Shown piece after piece: positions 43,101-54,669 of a DNA stretch of 64,000 bases. The stretch is from Canna indica (lineage: Eukaryota > Streptophyta > Magnoliopsida > Zingiberales > Cannaceae): contig CP136896.1 of assembly GCA_034359265.1 (NCBI GenBank), positions 10,075,501 through 10,139,500 on the forward strand, read 5' to 3'. The notes beneath the pieces were generated by a model. That model was not told the origin of the DNA. It saw nothing but the letters and a program-made list of their open reading frames with translations, and ran no database searches. The translations under genes were made by a program, and so were the position numbers. The first letter of the stretch is position 1. Each line of letters opens with the position of its first letter.

Positions 43101-45433
43101 AAGCAACTGTTAAAAAAATTTTACCTTTGGATCTCAAAGTTGCCAAAAGAGTTCTCTAAATGAATATTTTCCCAATGCCACTAAATCTATATAGAAAGAA
43201 TAATCCTCCACAGTTTTCTAAGCATGATCTTATCGTATATATTTCTTTGCTCAACTATGAGATTAGAAAGGAGTTGTGCATATTTTGCCGCTAATGATCG
43301 TTTATCATAGTTAAGCTCATCCTAAATAAGTCTATTTCTGCATTGAGGAAGGAATGAGATATCTAGAAATGACATTTCGGGTAAATCAGTTAGACTCCTG
43401 TTGTTACTCCTTAACATATTCTCAATCTCTGCAAGAGCAAAGTTCTTCAACTCATCTTCACTTTGATCTAATCATCACACAAAAAATTCATTCATAAAAA
43501 GTCCAAAAAGTATATTTTGTATTTTTTTAGAGATTTTAAGATATGTAACGAGTTGCAGACTTTTGCAAAAAAATTTAAAGAAAAAATAAAAAATTCTGAA
43601 AAATATTTATTATAATAAATATAGATTTTAGGGGTCTAAAACAATGTGTCCCGGAAATCTCAAAAAATTTATTTTTGAACATTTCGGATCGTAAATTGAA
43701 AAACATTTCTAAAATTTCGGGTGATAAAATTATATTTTTTGCTTTAATAGAAAAAGAGAATTTTTTTGCGAAAATAATTAATGAGAATAGTATAATAAAT
43801 TCTTTTTACCAAAAAAATAATTTAAAATTATTAAATTATGTGTAGTAATTAAGTTCGAACGTAATTTGTCAAGAATAAAACTTTTCTAAATTCATTAAAT
43901 GAGCAAAAAATTACACATTTTTCATTAAATAGACGGGATCTAATATTTTTTATTACATGATTTTAAAGAAATCTTCATGAAATAAGCGAAAAATAACATT
44001 CTTTTTTATCCATAGACTTTGTAATTTTTATTAGAGTTTTAAAAATTGCAGATCCTAAGTTAAAAAAAATTTACCCGAAAATCTCGATAATATTAGAATT
44101 TTGAAATTTTCGGATCATAAATTAAAAACGATATTGAAAACGTATCCTAAAATCCCCCAAAATCAATAAAAAAATTCATTCATAAAAAAATCCATTTAAG
44201 AATTTTGTGAATTCACATTACACAAATGTCCATAAAATGATTTTAAAAAAATTCTTATTGATATTTAGAAATAAGTTTACATATTTATCTTTATAATAAA
44301 ATCAGCAAGTTGTCTATAAATATTTTGGTTATTGATATTTATAAGTTAATATACAATGTTGCCATATAAAAAAAATTGCCTTCAAAATTTTAAAAATATT
44401 AGGGTTTTGAAAATTTTAATCCTAAATTAAAAATAATTTTAAAAAAATATACTAAAATATCCAAAAAATAATTTTAAAAAAATCATTCAAAAAAAATTCA
44501 AAAAACATTTTTTTGTGAATTTTGGCGATTTCAAAATATATTTTAGGATTTTTTGAGATTTTCGGACCAATTTTATTTTAAAACCCCTAAAAGCTATATT
44601 TATTATAATAAATAAATTTCATATTTTTCAAAACGTTTTTACTATTTTTTATTTTTTTTAAACAAAGTTTGTAATGTGTTACACACTTTGTGCAAAATAG
44701 AACATTTTTTCTCACTCATTTTAGGGCTATTTTCCGCTTATTTCATGAACATTTTTGTAAAATTCTTCACAAAAAAATGAGAAATCACCCATTTAGAATA
44801 TATTTGTGTAGTTTTTATGTTCATTTAATGAATTTAAAAAAAATGTTATAGTTGAGAAATTACATTCTAAATTGATTACTACGCATAATTTAATAATTTT
44901 AAATTAATATTTATAATAAAAATATATTATTCTCATTAATTATTTTTGCATAAAATTCCTCTTTTTCCTATTAAAGTAAAAATATAATTTTATTTAATAT
45001 GAATGTTTCATTTTTCCTAAATTAAAAGCTACTTTGAAAATGTATCATAAAATTCTCAAAAAATCACAAAAAAAATCTTTTTTGGGTTTTTTTATGTTTG
45101 AAATTTAATTTGGTGTAGTTTTTTTTGGAGATTTTATGATACGTTTTTAAAATCACTTTTAATTTAGTATTTGCAACTTCTAAAAAATCCTAAAATCCTC
45201 TAAAAATCACAAAAAATCTAATTTGATTTTTTATGAATGAGTTTTTTTGACATTTTTTTGAAGATTTTACGATACGTTTGACAATTATTTTTAATATAGA
45301 ATTCGAAACTTTCAAAATCCTAATTTAATGAAATTTTGGAGCTAATTTTTTTAGATGTGAACATGCTACATTAACTTATAAATTTGAATAAGTAACTAAC
45401 TAAATTTATTATAAAGATAATATGCACGTTTAT
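43101..45433. repeat. AT-rich region with rearranged inverted repeats
   Basis: Blocks in 43560-43990 recur inverted in 44580-45020. Examples are attataataaatatagattttaggggtc against acccctaaaagctatatttattataat, aataattaatgagaatag against attctcattaattattt, and tcatgaaataagcg against cgcttatttcatga. The order of blocks is not a simple mirror. Part of the same family is at 51230-51470. No genes. Confidence 0.6.
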
Positions 45434-46577
45434 TGTGATAACCAAAATTTGATTAAATTTATTTTGGTTTTATAGCAGGAAAACGTGGACTTAAGATAAA
45501 TGAGTTAGCGGATTTTCGGGTCTAATTCGGGTAAGCTTTTGGCATTGAAAAATTTTGAAAAATTTTATATATGTTATCTCTATAAGTTGGCATGTCAGAT
45601 GAAAGTAGACCTTGAGACGAACTCAATGGTTCAATCGGAACTCGAATCGGACTAAAAATGGATTTATAATGAATTTTTTTGTCAGGTTTAATAAATGAAG
45701 GGTAAATGGGTAAATTGGGGTTTAAGTAAACCCCAAGCTATAAATTACGGGGGGGGGGGCTGTGTGGTTGGTCGCCGACAGCACCCGAGCAAGGTGAGGC
45801 AACGATGTTTGAGAGGAGGATGAGGCAGACGACGGCCGAAGTTGTCGAGCTCGTCGGGGGTAATCATCTGGAAAATCCAATAGCATCTCTTTCTTCTCCT
45901 TCCTTTCAATCGCACCTCACTACTAGAATTGTCGCCATCACCGGCGGCTCAAGCCGTGGATGAACTGTCGATGATAACTATCATGGACGGCGTTAGCCAT
46001 GGCAAAACGCCGTCACTGATGTGCACGTCTCAAATAAGTTGTGACGACGTCTCTTAGCCGTCACAAGTAATCATCAACGACAGCCGCAGGCGCTGTCGCT
46101 GATTTAAACACATCAGTGATGGTTGTAGGCGGTTGTCACTGATACCAACACATCAGCCACGGCCTCTGGCCATCAGTGGTACTATTAGCAACCATGATAT
46201 TTGGTGTTGCCCAGGCCATCAGCCATTTACGATAAGCTTTCAGCCACGGTTGAGTGATTGTCGACCGTGGGTAAGCCGTGGCTAAAGGTATATCCTGTAA
46301 CTGAAAAAATGAAAATTTTGTAAATTCTTGTATACAATGATATTTATAGATTACAATCTATTTTCAATTATAGATTACAACCAAAAAACATCATACACGT
46401 ACATTTGAAACCGAACATACAAGTTTTACATAAATATCACCAATCTAAGCCTCAAACCGGATGTAAACAATTATCAAAATACAATGGTGGAGTCGACAAC
46501 GACTGGGTCGAGGAGGACGACGGCTGCGACATCATCGGTAGAAGGCCAGAGTGAGACACAATCTGAGTGAGGAGTGC

Positions 46578-48826
46578 CTACACCTTAAAGGGGATATTTT
46601 TTTGTCAGACCGATTTCTTCTCCTTGTAACGATGATGTTCACATACCGGGCATTGCTCTAACTGTGCATTTTCTTTAGAATATAAAATGCAGTTATTTGG
46701 GCACGCGTGTATCTTTTCATACCTAAGCCCTAATTTTCTCATCAACTTTTTTGTCTTATAAAAAGTTGGCTCAAACTTGTTATTTGGAGGTAGCATACCA
46801 TTGATAAAGCCTACAATCTGATCAAACGCAACCCCGCTGATATTACATATTCGGACTTAATGTTCGGGAGTTGCGTCATTGCCAAAAATCTTGTATAATT
46901 AGGATAATTAGGACAATTCTCATACAAAGGTTCATCAACAGCTTTCAACATCTCGTAAAATTCTGCAGCCTCCTTAATCGGCAATTCAATCTATATCGCA
47001 GGTTGTTCTCCATTGACTTCAACTGTCGTAGTATCTGGTGGCACTACCGTCTGAGTAACTAACTCAATATTATCATTTAAATAGAATTATCCTCCAAGAC
47101 TATCCAGAATCATTGTTCTATAAGGATTATGTGGATTAGAAGAATAAACACCATTAGAAGAAGATTCACCATGAGTTTGGATAGGGATGTCAATTAGAAC
47201 CGGTTAACCGGTTAACCGAATCGTAAAATGTGGTTTCGGATAGTGGATTTGCGATTCGGTTTCGGTTTCGGTTAGTAAAATTCAAAAACTATTTTAAATC
47301 GGTTCGGTTTCGGTTATCGGGTCGCGGATAACCGGTAATCGAAACCGGTTATAAATTTCAATTTCAGTTATCGGTTATCCACGGTTAACCGATAACCGAA
47401 ACCGATTACTATTTTTATTTTATATTAATAATCATATATAAAGTAATATATTATATATTAATAATTTTAATACCCGAAATCCATTACCCGTTAACCCAAT
47501 TCTATATATTCTTTAACCCTAAAATTTAATCCCAATTCCCAAACCCTAGCTTCGGCTCCTCACGACCTCACTCCTCCCGCCTCCTCTCCAGAGTCCAGTC
47601 TCCCTCTCGCGTCTCCCTCTCGTCCCTGACTCGGCGACGCCGACTCCTCTTCAGTCTCCCTCTCGCGTCTCCCTCTCTCGTCCCCAACTCGGCGATGCCG
47701 ACTCCTCTCCCTCTCCTCCCCGATTCGACGACGCGTACCCCCTATGCTCGCATCACTGCAACTCCTAAAATCTAAATCTAACCCTAATTTTCCCTCAGCC
47801 GACGGCCGACTCCCATCACCTATTCACCTTCACCATTCAACTCACTCGCTCGCTCGACCGCCTTCGCAGTCGTCGACTCCCATCACCCTCGAGTCGACTC
47901 TCCGTATCTCCCCCCTCGGCCCTCGGCATCGGCGGCCCTCACCGACTCCCGACCACTCGGAGAATAGGGGCAAAGGTCATGTCTTGGTGGAGCTGGAAAG
48001 TGGTGTTCCCTGTCTGCAGGCGAGCTTGGCTCGTCGTCTCCTCCTACGTCAAGTCCCGAAAGCACAATAAACATCCCAATCTCCTCTCTCTCTCTCTCTC
48101 ATACTTTGTTTCTACCGTCACTGGTAAAGCAGAGAGACGAAGAAAAAAAGATCTATGTGGAAATCAGTTTGTGTAAATTGTTGAGTGGAAATGCAGTATA
48201 AGAACTATAATTTGTAAATGCAGTTTATGAATTTGAAAATAACAGTATGAAATATTGTCATTTGGAATTTGGAAATGTAGTTTATAAATTGTAATCTGTA
48301 AATGCAGTTTATTGTGTATTTTTTTAAAATGTAGTTTATGAATTTGAAAATACTTAAAACTTTGAACCGATTATCCGTTTACAATCGGTTAACCGGTTAG
48401 TAAGTTAGTAAACGGATAACCGGTTGTATCTGAACTGAAAATTTTGGTTTCGGTTATTCGGTTTCGATTTCGGATATAGGTTTTTGAAACCGACCGATTT
48501 CGGTTTCAGTTAGCGGGTTTGGAAATCGGTTTCGGTTTCGGTTAACCCTCAAAAGTGCGGTTAACCGAACCATTGCCATCCCTAAGTTTGGACAATAGGA
48601 TTGCTCGACATCCCGACTTGACGTGACTCCCCGTGACAATTCCATAGAAAATCTTATGTTCGAACATTTTCGGCATGGACATCAGATTTTATCACTACTA
48701 AGGAATTTTTTATTTGAGTAGGCGAAATTTAAGAAGTAAGTTACGCCTACTCGAATTTCGTCCGTTATAGCTCCACGATGAATTCATCGGTACATCCAAC
48801 TTCGATCACCCGACATGTTTTGTCAA
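46578..48826 (-). pseudogene. Transposase N-terminus of CACTA copy 3, in two parts
   Basis: 48593-48826 and 46578-47173 correspond to about residues 1-300 of the copy 1 transposase (for example FYKTKKLMRKLGLRYEKIHACPNNCILY, CPVCEHHRYKEKKS). There are several frame breaks and a small deletion that removes part of the CPCRIC region. Everything after is deleted. The hAT element separates the parts. Not functional. Confidence 0.85.
47182..48584. mobile_element. hAT-type nonautonomous element, 1403 bp, TSD agtttgga
   Basis: The terminal repeats tagggatgtcaat / inverse tagggatggcaat, and the exact 8-bp duplication agtttgga (47174-47181 and 48585-48592), fix both ends. The homologous CACTA copy 1 shows the uninterrupted target near 3935-3960. 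About 200 bp at each end is made of accggttaacc and ccgaaacc repeats. The interior (47520-48080) has a CT-rich leader-like stretch with a roughly 66-bp tandem duplication (from about 47590), then GC-rich sequence with a 108-codon frame (47744-48070) rich in Ser/Pro/Arg that I cannot assign. It could be a captured gene start. Confidence 0.93.
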
Positions 48827-48887
48827 AAAGTCGGCAATATCTTTAGGTAATATCTTTAGGTGGAATGGTCCTATTTCATTCGGGATT

Positions 48888-49080
48888 TATGTTATTTATA
48901 TTGCACTTAGAATTTCTTTTAGTCATTAACAATTCATTCTAAATTTCGGTAGCATCTCCTTACAGTTCTCCGAATACGCATATCATCTGGGCACGTATTG
49001 GAGAAAAAGGGAGATACAAGCCAAAATTTAAAAATTAATAATGATTAAAAGAAATAAACTAAGTGCAATATAAATAACTA
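48888..49080. other. Diverged foldback equivalent to that of CACTA copy 1
   Basis: Left arm tttatattgcacttag...attctaaatttcgg and right arm ccaaaatttaaaaattaat...aagtgcaatataaa still pair imperfectly. The central 55 bp (acagttctccgaatacgcatatcatctgggc...) is almost unchanged from copy 1, so the centre is better conserved than the arms. Confidence 0.8.
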
Positions 49081-49259
49081 TGTTCCCAAACTATCCAATT
49101 AGGGACAATTCAAGGGTTGTACGTCGTATAAAAGATAATTTACTTTATTTACACGAACATACAACCCCCGAATGGATCTAAGGTTTTGCAGAGTTAAAAC
49201 TTGACTCGTCGATGCGTACGTGAAATGTATCAACTCGTCTTATTTTTTTTCTAAATTTG

Positions 49260-49502
49260 TGGATGCTGGTGCGAGTCCACAGTGGATGATTCCGTGCGAG
49301 TCCAAAGTGGATGATTCCGGCTCGAGTCCTCAGTGGATGGTTCCGCGCGAGTCCAAAGTGGATGATTTCAGCACGAGTACATCCATTGTGGATGTTTCCA
49401 GCGCGAGTCCATCGTGGACGATTTGGCCGCAAGTCCAAAGTGGACGATTTGGGCCGAGTTCACTGTGGACGATTCCTGCGCGAGTCCTTAGTGGACGATT
49501 CC
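49260..49502. repeat. Minisatellite of 24-30-bp units in CACTA copy 3
   Basis: About ten units such as gcgagtccaaagtggatgattcc. Related in sequence and position to the 26-bp array of copy 1 but less regular. Frames through it in both strands are repeat translations. Confidence 0.85.
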
Positions 49503-50846
49503 ATTAATACTAATTAATTAATATTAAACTAATTTCATTAAATAACCTAAAAATAATTAAACCCTAATCAACATTAACCATTAATTAACATTAACCAAAC
49601 TAATTAACATTAGGCAAACTAATTACCTAATTAATAATTAATTTCTAATAATTAACAATAAAAAATTAAAAATAATAATAGGGTTTAATTAAACCCTAAT
49701 CATCAACAGTAGCCAGCATCACTGCCGGCTACTGTTGCATTGGGGCCGATGGTAATCGGCCCCAAATCATGGCGCCAGGGTGTAGACGTCGGCGCGGAGA
49801 GGGTTGGATCGACGCCAGTGCGGAGAGGGCAGGGAGATGGAGGGAGATGGGGAGAGGAGGAGATGCTTATCGACAGGGAGAGGGACACCAGCGGCGACTG
49901 ACGGCGGCGGCAACAGGCAACGACGGACAGCAGCGGCAACAGGCGACGACGGACGGCAGCGGCAATAGGCGACATCGGCGGGAGCAGAGAAGAAAGAGGA
50001 AGAAGAGAAAGAAAGAGGAAGGGTCGGGCGCGAACACAAATAAAAAGGATTTTCATCGACGGCTTGCCAGCCGTCGGAAAACCGTGGATTCATAATTTTA
50101 ATATCACTGATGGTTCACCCTCTCTAAGTTGTCGGTGAAGAGTGTTTTATTTTCGCGCTGTATTCGTGCCATTAATTAATAAGCGACGGTCACTTCTAGC
50201 CGTGGCTAATGACTTATTCATATCACCAATGGCTCTTGCGCCTTCGCTAAGCCGTGGCTAATAAATTATTTTATTTGCACCCCATGCGCGCCATCAACTA
50301 TGAGTGACGGCCCTAGGCAACCGTATACGAGCCGCTGCTAATTTGCTTACATCAGCCACGGCCACCGCGGTCGTTGAAACACCATGAATGATTCTGACGG
50401 TCGAGGCGGCCGTCGGTGATTCCCGTGGCTGATGTGGTATATTCTAGTAGTGCCTGGACATGATCAAATAGGTACTGGGACACGGTAGCGTAGCTGGTGA
50501 TGTCAAGGACGACGGATCTCATGACACATCGTGATCGTGGGGGTGTTTACCCTAGTTTGGAGTCCTTTTATATTTCCTTGAGTCGTGTTGATTTGAGTTT
50601 TGTATTATTTTCGCACTTTGATTTTGGGAATTAATATTCATGATAATTATTCTTGAAAAGGACTTTGATGTATTTGATATTATTAATTATTCTGGTTGAT
50701 TTTTATATTTCGCTCGGTTCATGTTTTTCGCATTTCATTGAGTCACATGAGTTGTCCAGGGTGTATTTCTTATAGTTGTTTGTTGGGTTAGGCTTCGGGG
50801 TACGTGTAGTACTCCGACCGGTCACACATGATTTTGGGATGTGACA

Positions 50847-51480
50847 ATGTGGTATCACAGCGTGTACGATAATAGAACTTTAGGTATCGTAAGGGACATC
50901 GCTAGTGTGTCTACATATGGTATGTCCTAGTCACGAGATCGACCAAATATGTGTTACGGAGCAAACATATGGAAAACACCGAAATAAAACTTATAGGACT
51001 AAAGTCTAAAAAACTTAAAACTTATAGGACTTCTGTTATACTTCTCCCTTTAATAAAATGTCAACTATATAGTCTATATTTATATTTATATGTAAATGTA
51101 AATTAAATTTCAACCATGCTTATCAAAATCATATTCCTTATGCTCCAATCATATTCATTTCTATACCGACATGAATTTATATGAAAATGACATAAAAAAT
51201 TATCTTTTTTTTATTAAATAAAAAATATAATTTTATTAAACCAAAATTTTAAAAATGGATTTTAATCCAAAAATTTCAAAAATAATATTTTCGATATTTT
51301 CAAGCCAAATTTTTTTATACCTCTAAAATCTATTTTTATTATAATAAATACAATTCATATTTTTTTGGAATTTTTTTACTTTTTTATTTTTTTTCAAAAA
51401 AAATTGTGAAGTGTTTCGTACTTTTGTGCAAAATAGAACATTTTTTCTCGCTCATATTAGGGCTACCTTATTCATTCCAG
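50847..51480. other. Truncated retrotransposon start, MITE fragment and AT-rich repeat
   Basis: After the primer-binding site about 25 bp of retrotransposon sequence is followed (50870-51047) by the end of a MITE related to 10251-10695 (aaacttataggacttctgttatacttctccc). 51230-51470 belongs to the AT-rich family of 43.1-45.4 kb. Confidence 0.55.
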
Positions 51481-54400
51481 ACTTAATTACTTTTATTATA
51501 TATATTCCAGACTTAATTACTTTTATTATATATATATATATCTGAAATTATTTAAGTTTTCAAAAATAAAGAAAAAATGATATTTCATAAACACATAAGT
51601 AATATAAAAAACAATTATATACATTAAAAAATTAATTTATATGAATTTCAATGATCAAAAAATTTAAAAATGCAAAAATAATAAAAAAATTCTGGATAAA
51701 AATCAAATATAGATAAAAAATTTAAAAAATACAAAATAATAATATTTTTATGGATAAAATTAAATATAATATAAATATTAGATAACACAATGAAAAAAAT
51801 AAAAAATAAAAAATTTAAATTATTCTAAGCAACATAAATTTCTTTGGTTTTGAAATACTATTTTTCATTAACAAACCCAAAAAATGATATTTCAAAATTC
51901 AAAAACTAATATAAAAAACTTCAATAAATAAAAAATATTTATAATTATTATTCAAAAAACAATAAATACAAAATTAAAAAATATCAAAATAGGTGCATAT
52001 AGAGAAAATAAGTGAGGTAAAAACTTTTATTCCAAATTTAAGTGGGATAAATATTTAGGAGGAAAAAATTTAGGTGAAAAAAAATATTTAGGTGAGGAAA
52101 GTGGCAAAAATTTGAGAGGATGGAGTTTAGGCGGGAATGATATATTGCTTATATATATAAGAAATTTGAAATTATTTAAGTTTTCAAAAATAAAATATAT
52201 ATATATATTTCATAAACACAAAAATTATTAAAAAATAATTATATACATTAAAAAAATTAATTTATATGAATTTCAATGATTAAAAAATTTAAAAATACAA
52301 AAATAATAAGATTGTTATGAATAAAAATCAAATATAATATAAGTAGAAGATAATAATTTGAAAAAAATATAAAATAAGATATTTAAATTATTTTAAACTG
52401 CATAAACTTTTTTGATTTTGAAATACTATTTTTAATAACAAACCCAAAAAATAATATTTCAAAATTCAAAAACTAATATAAAAAACTTCAATAAATAAAA
52501 AATATTTACAATTATTATAAAAATAATAATAAATACAAAATTAAAAATATAAAAATTGATGCATATAGAGAAAATAAGTGTGGTAAAAAAAGTTACTACG
52601 AATTTAAGTGAGGTAAAAATTTGGGAGAAAAAATTTAGGAATAAAAGTGGAAAAAGTTTTAGGGAATGGATAAAAATATAAATATAAATAGGGTGAAAAT
52701 AAAACTAAAAATATCAGGAAGTGCGGGAGTTTAGGCGGGAAAAAGTCATTTGTTGTTTTTATATATACATATAGATACCTTTAAAACTTTCTAATGTTTA
52801 CTAAGAAAAAACCTAAACTTTTAAGCTTGATTATGACATTCGAAAATTAATAATTAAGCTAACATAATTAATTTGATTATAATTAAATGAAAATTAATAA
52901 AATTCAAAATTAAGCATGTTTAATTAAGTAGGCATAATAAAATTCAAAACAGAGATTTAATTTCTTTTTAGAGAAAATCAAAATTTTATAAATAATTCTC
53001 AGCATTTGTAATTAATTAAATTCAAAAAATATAAAAATTAAGCAGGATTAATTGAAGATAAAATAAAATTAACCGTTAATAAAATTCAAAATTAATTTAA
53101 TATGGAAATTAATTTTGAAATTATAATTAATTTAATTAGAAAATATAAAAGTTAAGCATAATTAATTTAAGGGAAAATAAAATTCACCATTAATAAAATT
53201 CAACATTAACTTAAAATGGAAATTAATTATAAAAATTAAATTAGAGCAAAATTAAAGTAGTTTCATGTGGAAATTAAGATTGAAAATTTAGAACTTAAGC
53301 ATATAAAAATAAAAATATAAGTGGGGTAAAAACAAAGGTAAAGAATTGAGGGAGTGGAGGGAATTTAGGAGGGAAGGAGTTGATGTTTATATATATATTT
53401 GAAATTATTTAAGTTTGCAAAAATAAAGAAAAATAATATTTTATAAACACAGAAGTAATATAAAAAATAATTATATAAATTAAAAAACTAATTTATATGA
53501 ATTTCAATGATCAATAAATTTAAAAATGAAAAAAAAATATGGATAAAAATTAAATATAGATAAAAAATTAAAAAATATATATAATAATAATAATATTTTT
53601 ATGGATAAAATCAAATATAATATAAATATTAGATAACGTAATGAAAAATAAAAAAATAAAAAATTTAAATTATTCTAAGCTACATAATTTTTTTTGGGTT
53701 TGAAATGCTATTTTTCATTAACAAACCCAAAAAATAATATTTCAAAATCCAAAAACTAATATAAAAAACTTCAATAAATTAAAAATATTTACAATTATTA
53801 TTCAAAAATAATAAATACAAAATTAAAAAAATACCAAAATAGGTGCATATAGAGAAAATAAGTGAGATAAAAACTTTTATTCCATATTTAAGTGTGATGA
53901 AAATTTAGGAGGAAAAAATTTGGGTGGAAAAAAATATTTAGGTGAGGAGAGCGGCAAAATTTTGAGGGGAGGGAGTTTAGGCATGAATGATATATTGCGT
54001 ATATATATATATATAATTTGAAATTATTTAAGTTTTCAAAAATAAAGAAAATTAATATTTCATAAACACAAAAATAATATTAAAAAATAATTATATACAT
54101 TAAAAAAATAATTTATTTGAATTTCAATGATTAAAAAATTTAAAAATGCAAACAAATAAGATTTTTATGAATAAAAATTAAATATAATATAAGTATAAAA
54201 TAATATTTTGAAAAAAATAAAAAATAAGATATTTAAAATTTTCGAAACTGCATAAACTTTTTTGGTTTTGAAATACTATTTTTAATAACAAACCCAAAAA
54301 ATAATATTTCAAAATTCAAAAACTAATATAAAAAAACTTCAATAAATAAAAAATATTTACAATTATTATTCAAAAAATAATAAATACAAAATTAAAAATA

Positions 54401-54650
54401 TCAAAATTGATGCATATAGAGAAAATAAATAGGGTAAAAAATTTTATTATGAATTTAAGTGTGGTAAAAATTTGGGAGAGAAAATTTAGGTGAGGAAAGT
54501 GAAAAAAGTTTGAGGGGATGGGTAAAAATAAAGCTAAAAATTTGAGGAAGTGGGGGAGTTTAGGCGGAAAGAAGTCATTTCTTGTATATATATATATATA
54601 TATATGTCTTTAAAACTTTCTAATGTTTACTAAGAAGAAACCTAAACTTT
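51481..54650. repeat. AT-rich higher-order repeat, pattern A-B-C-A-B
   Basis: Units A (about 51540-52160 and 53397-54000) and B (52166-52830 and 54015-54650) start with gaaattatttaagttttcaaaaataaa and end with ggagtttaggcgggaa-type sequence and a tata run. Unit C (about 52830-53395) lies between the two A-B pairs. The A-B pair repeats with a period of about 1.85 kb, and each single unit is about 600 bp. Unit C is related to 22940-24310. No coding capacity. It may be an AT-rich noncoding transposon or a local satellite. Confidence 0.75.
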
Positions 54651-54669
54651 AAACTTGGTTATGACAAGC

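Larger units (their letters stand above)
45918..50452 (-). mobile_element. CACTA copy 3, both ends present, TSD CCT
   Basis: Perfect tips CACTACTAGAAT and attctagtagtg, and exact 3-bp duplication cct (45915-45917 and 50453-50455). Subterminal repeats differ from copies 1 and 2 (ccgtggctgat, gccgtcac), so this is a related but separate family. It keeps only the N-terminal part of a transposase on the minus strand, a decayed foldback (48888-49080), a minisatellite (49260-49502) and a GC-rich leader (49790-50030). The TNPA-like gene is reduced to a trace (46490-46575). A hAT element sits inside it at 47182-48584. Confidence 0.94.
45434..50846 (+). repeat. Gypsy (Tekay/Del-like) LTR split by CACTA copy 3
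   Basis: Starts tgtgataacc at 45434 and ends gggatgtgaca at 50846, followed by a primer-binding-like tggtatcacagc (50850-50861). Without the CACTA and one target duplication the LTR is about 875 bp. It has a plausible TATA box (gctataaatta, near 45739) and the typical ggttaggcttcggggtac...ccggtcac block near the end. The internal part of the retrotransposon is lost soon after the primer-binding site. Confidence 0.75.
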
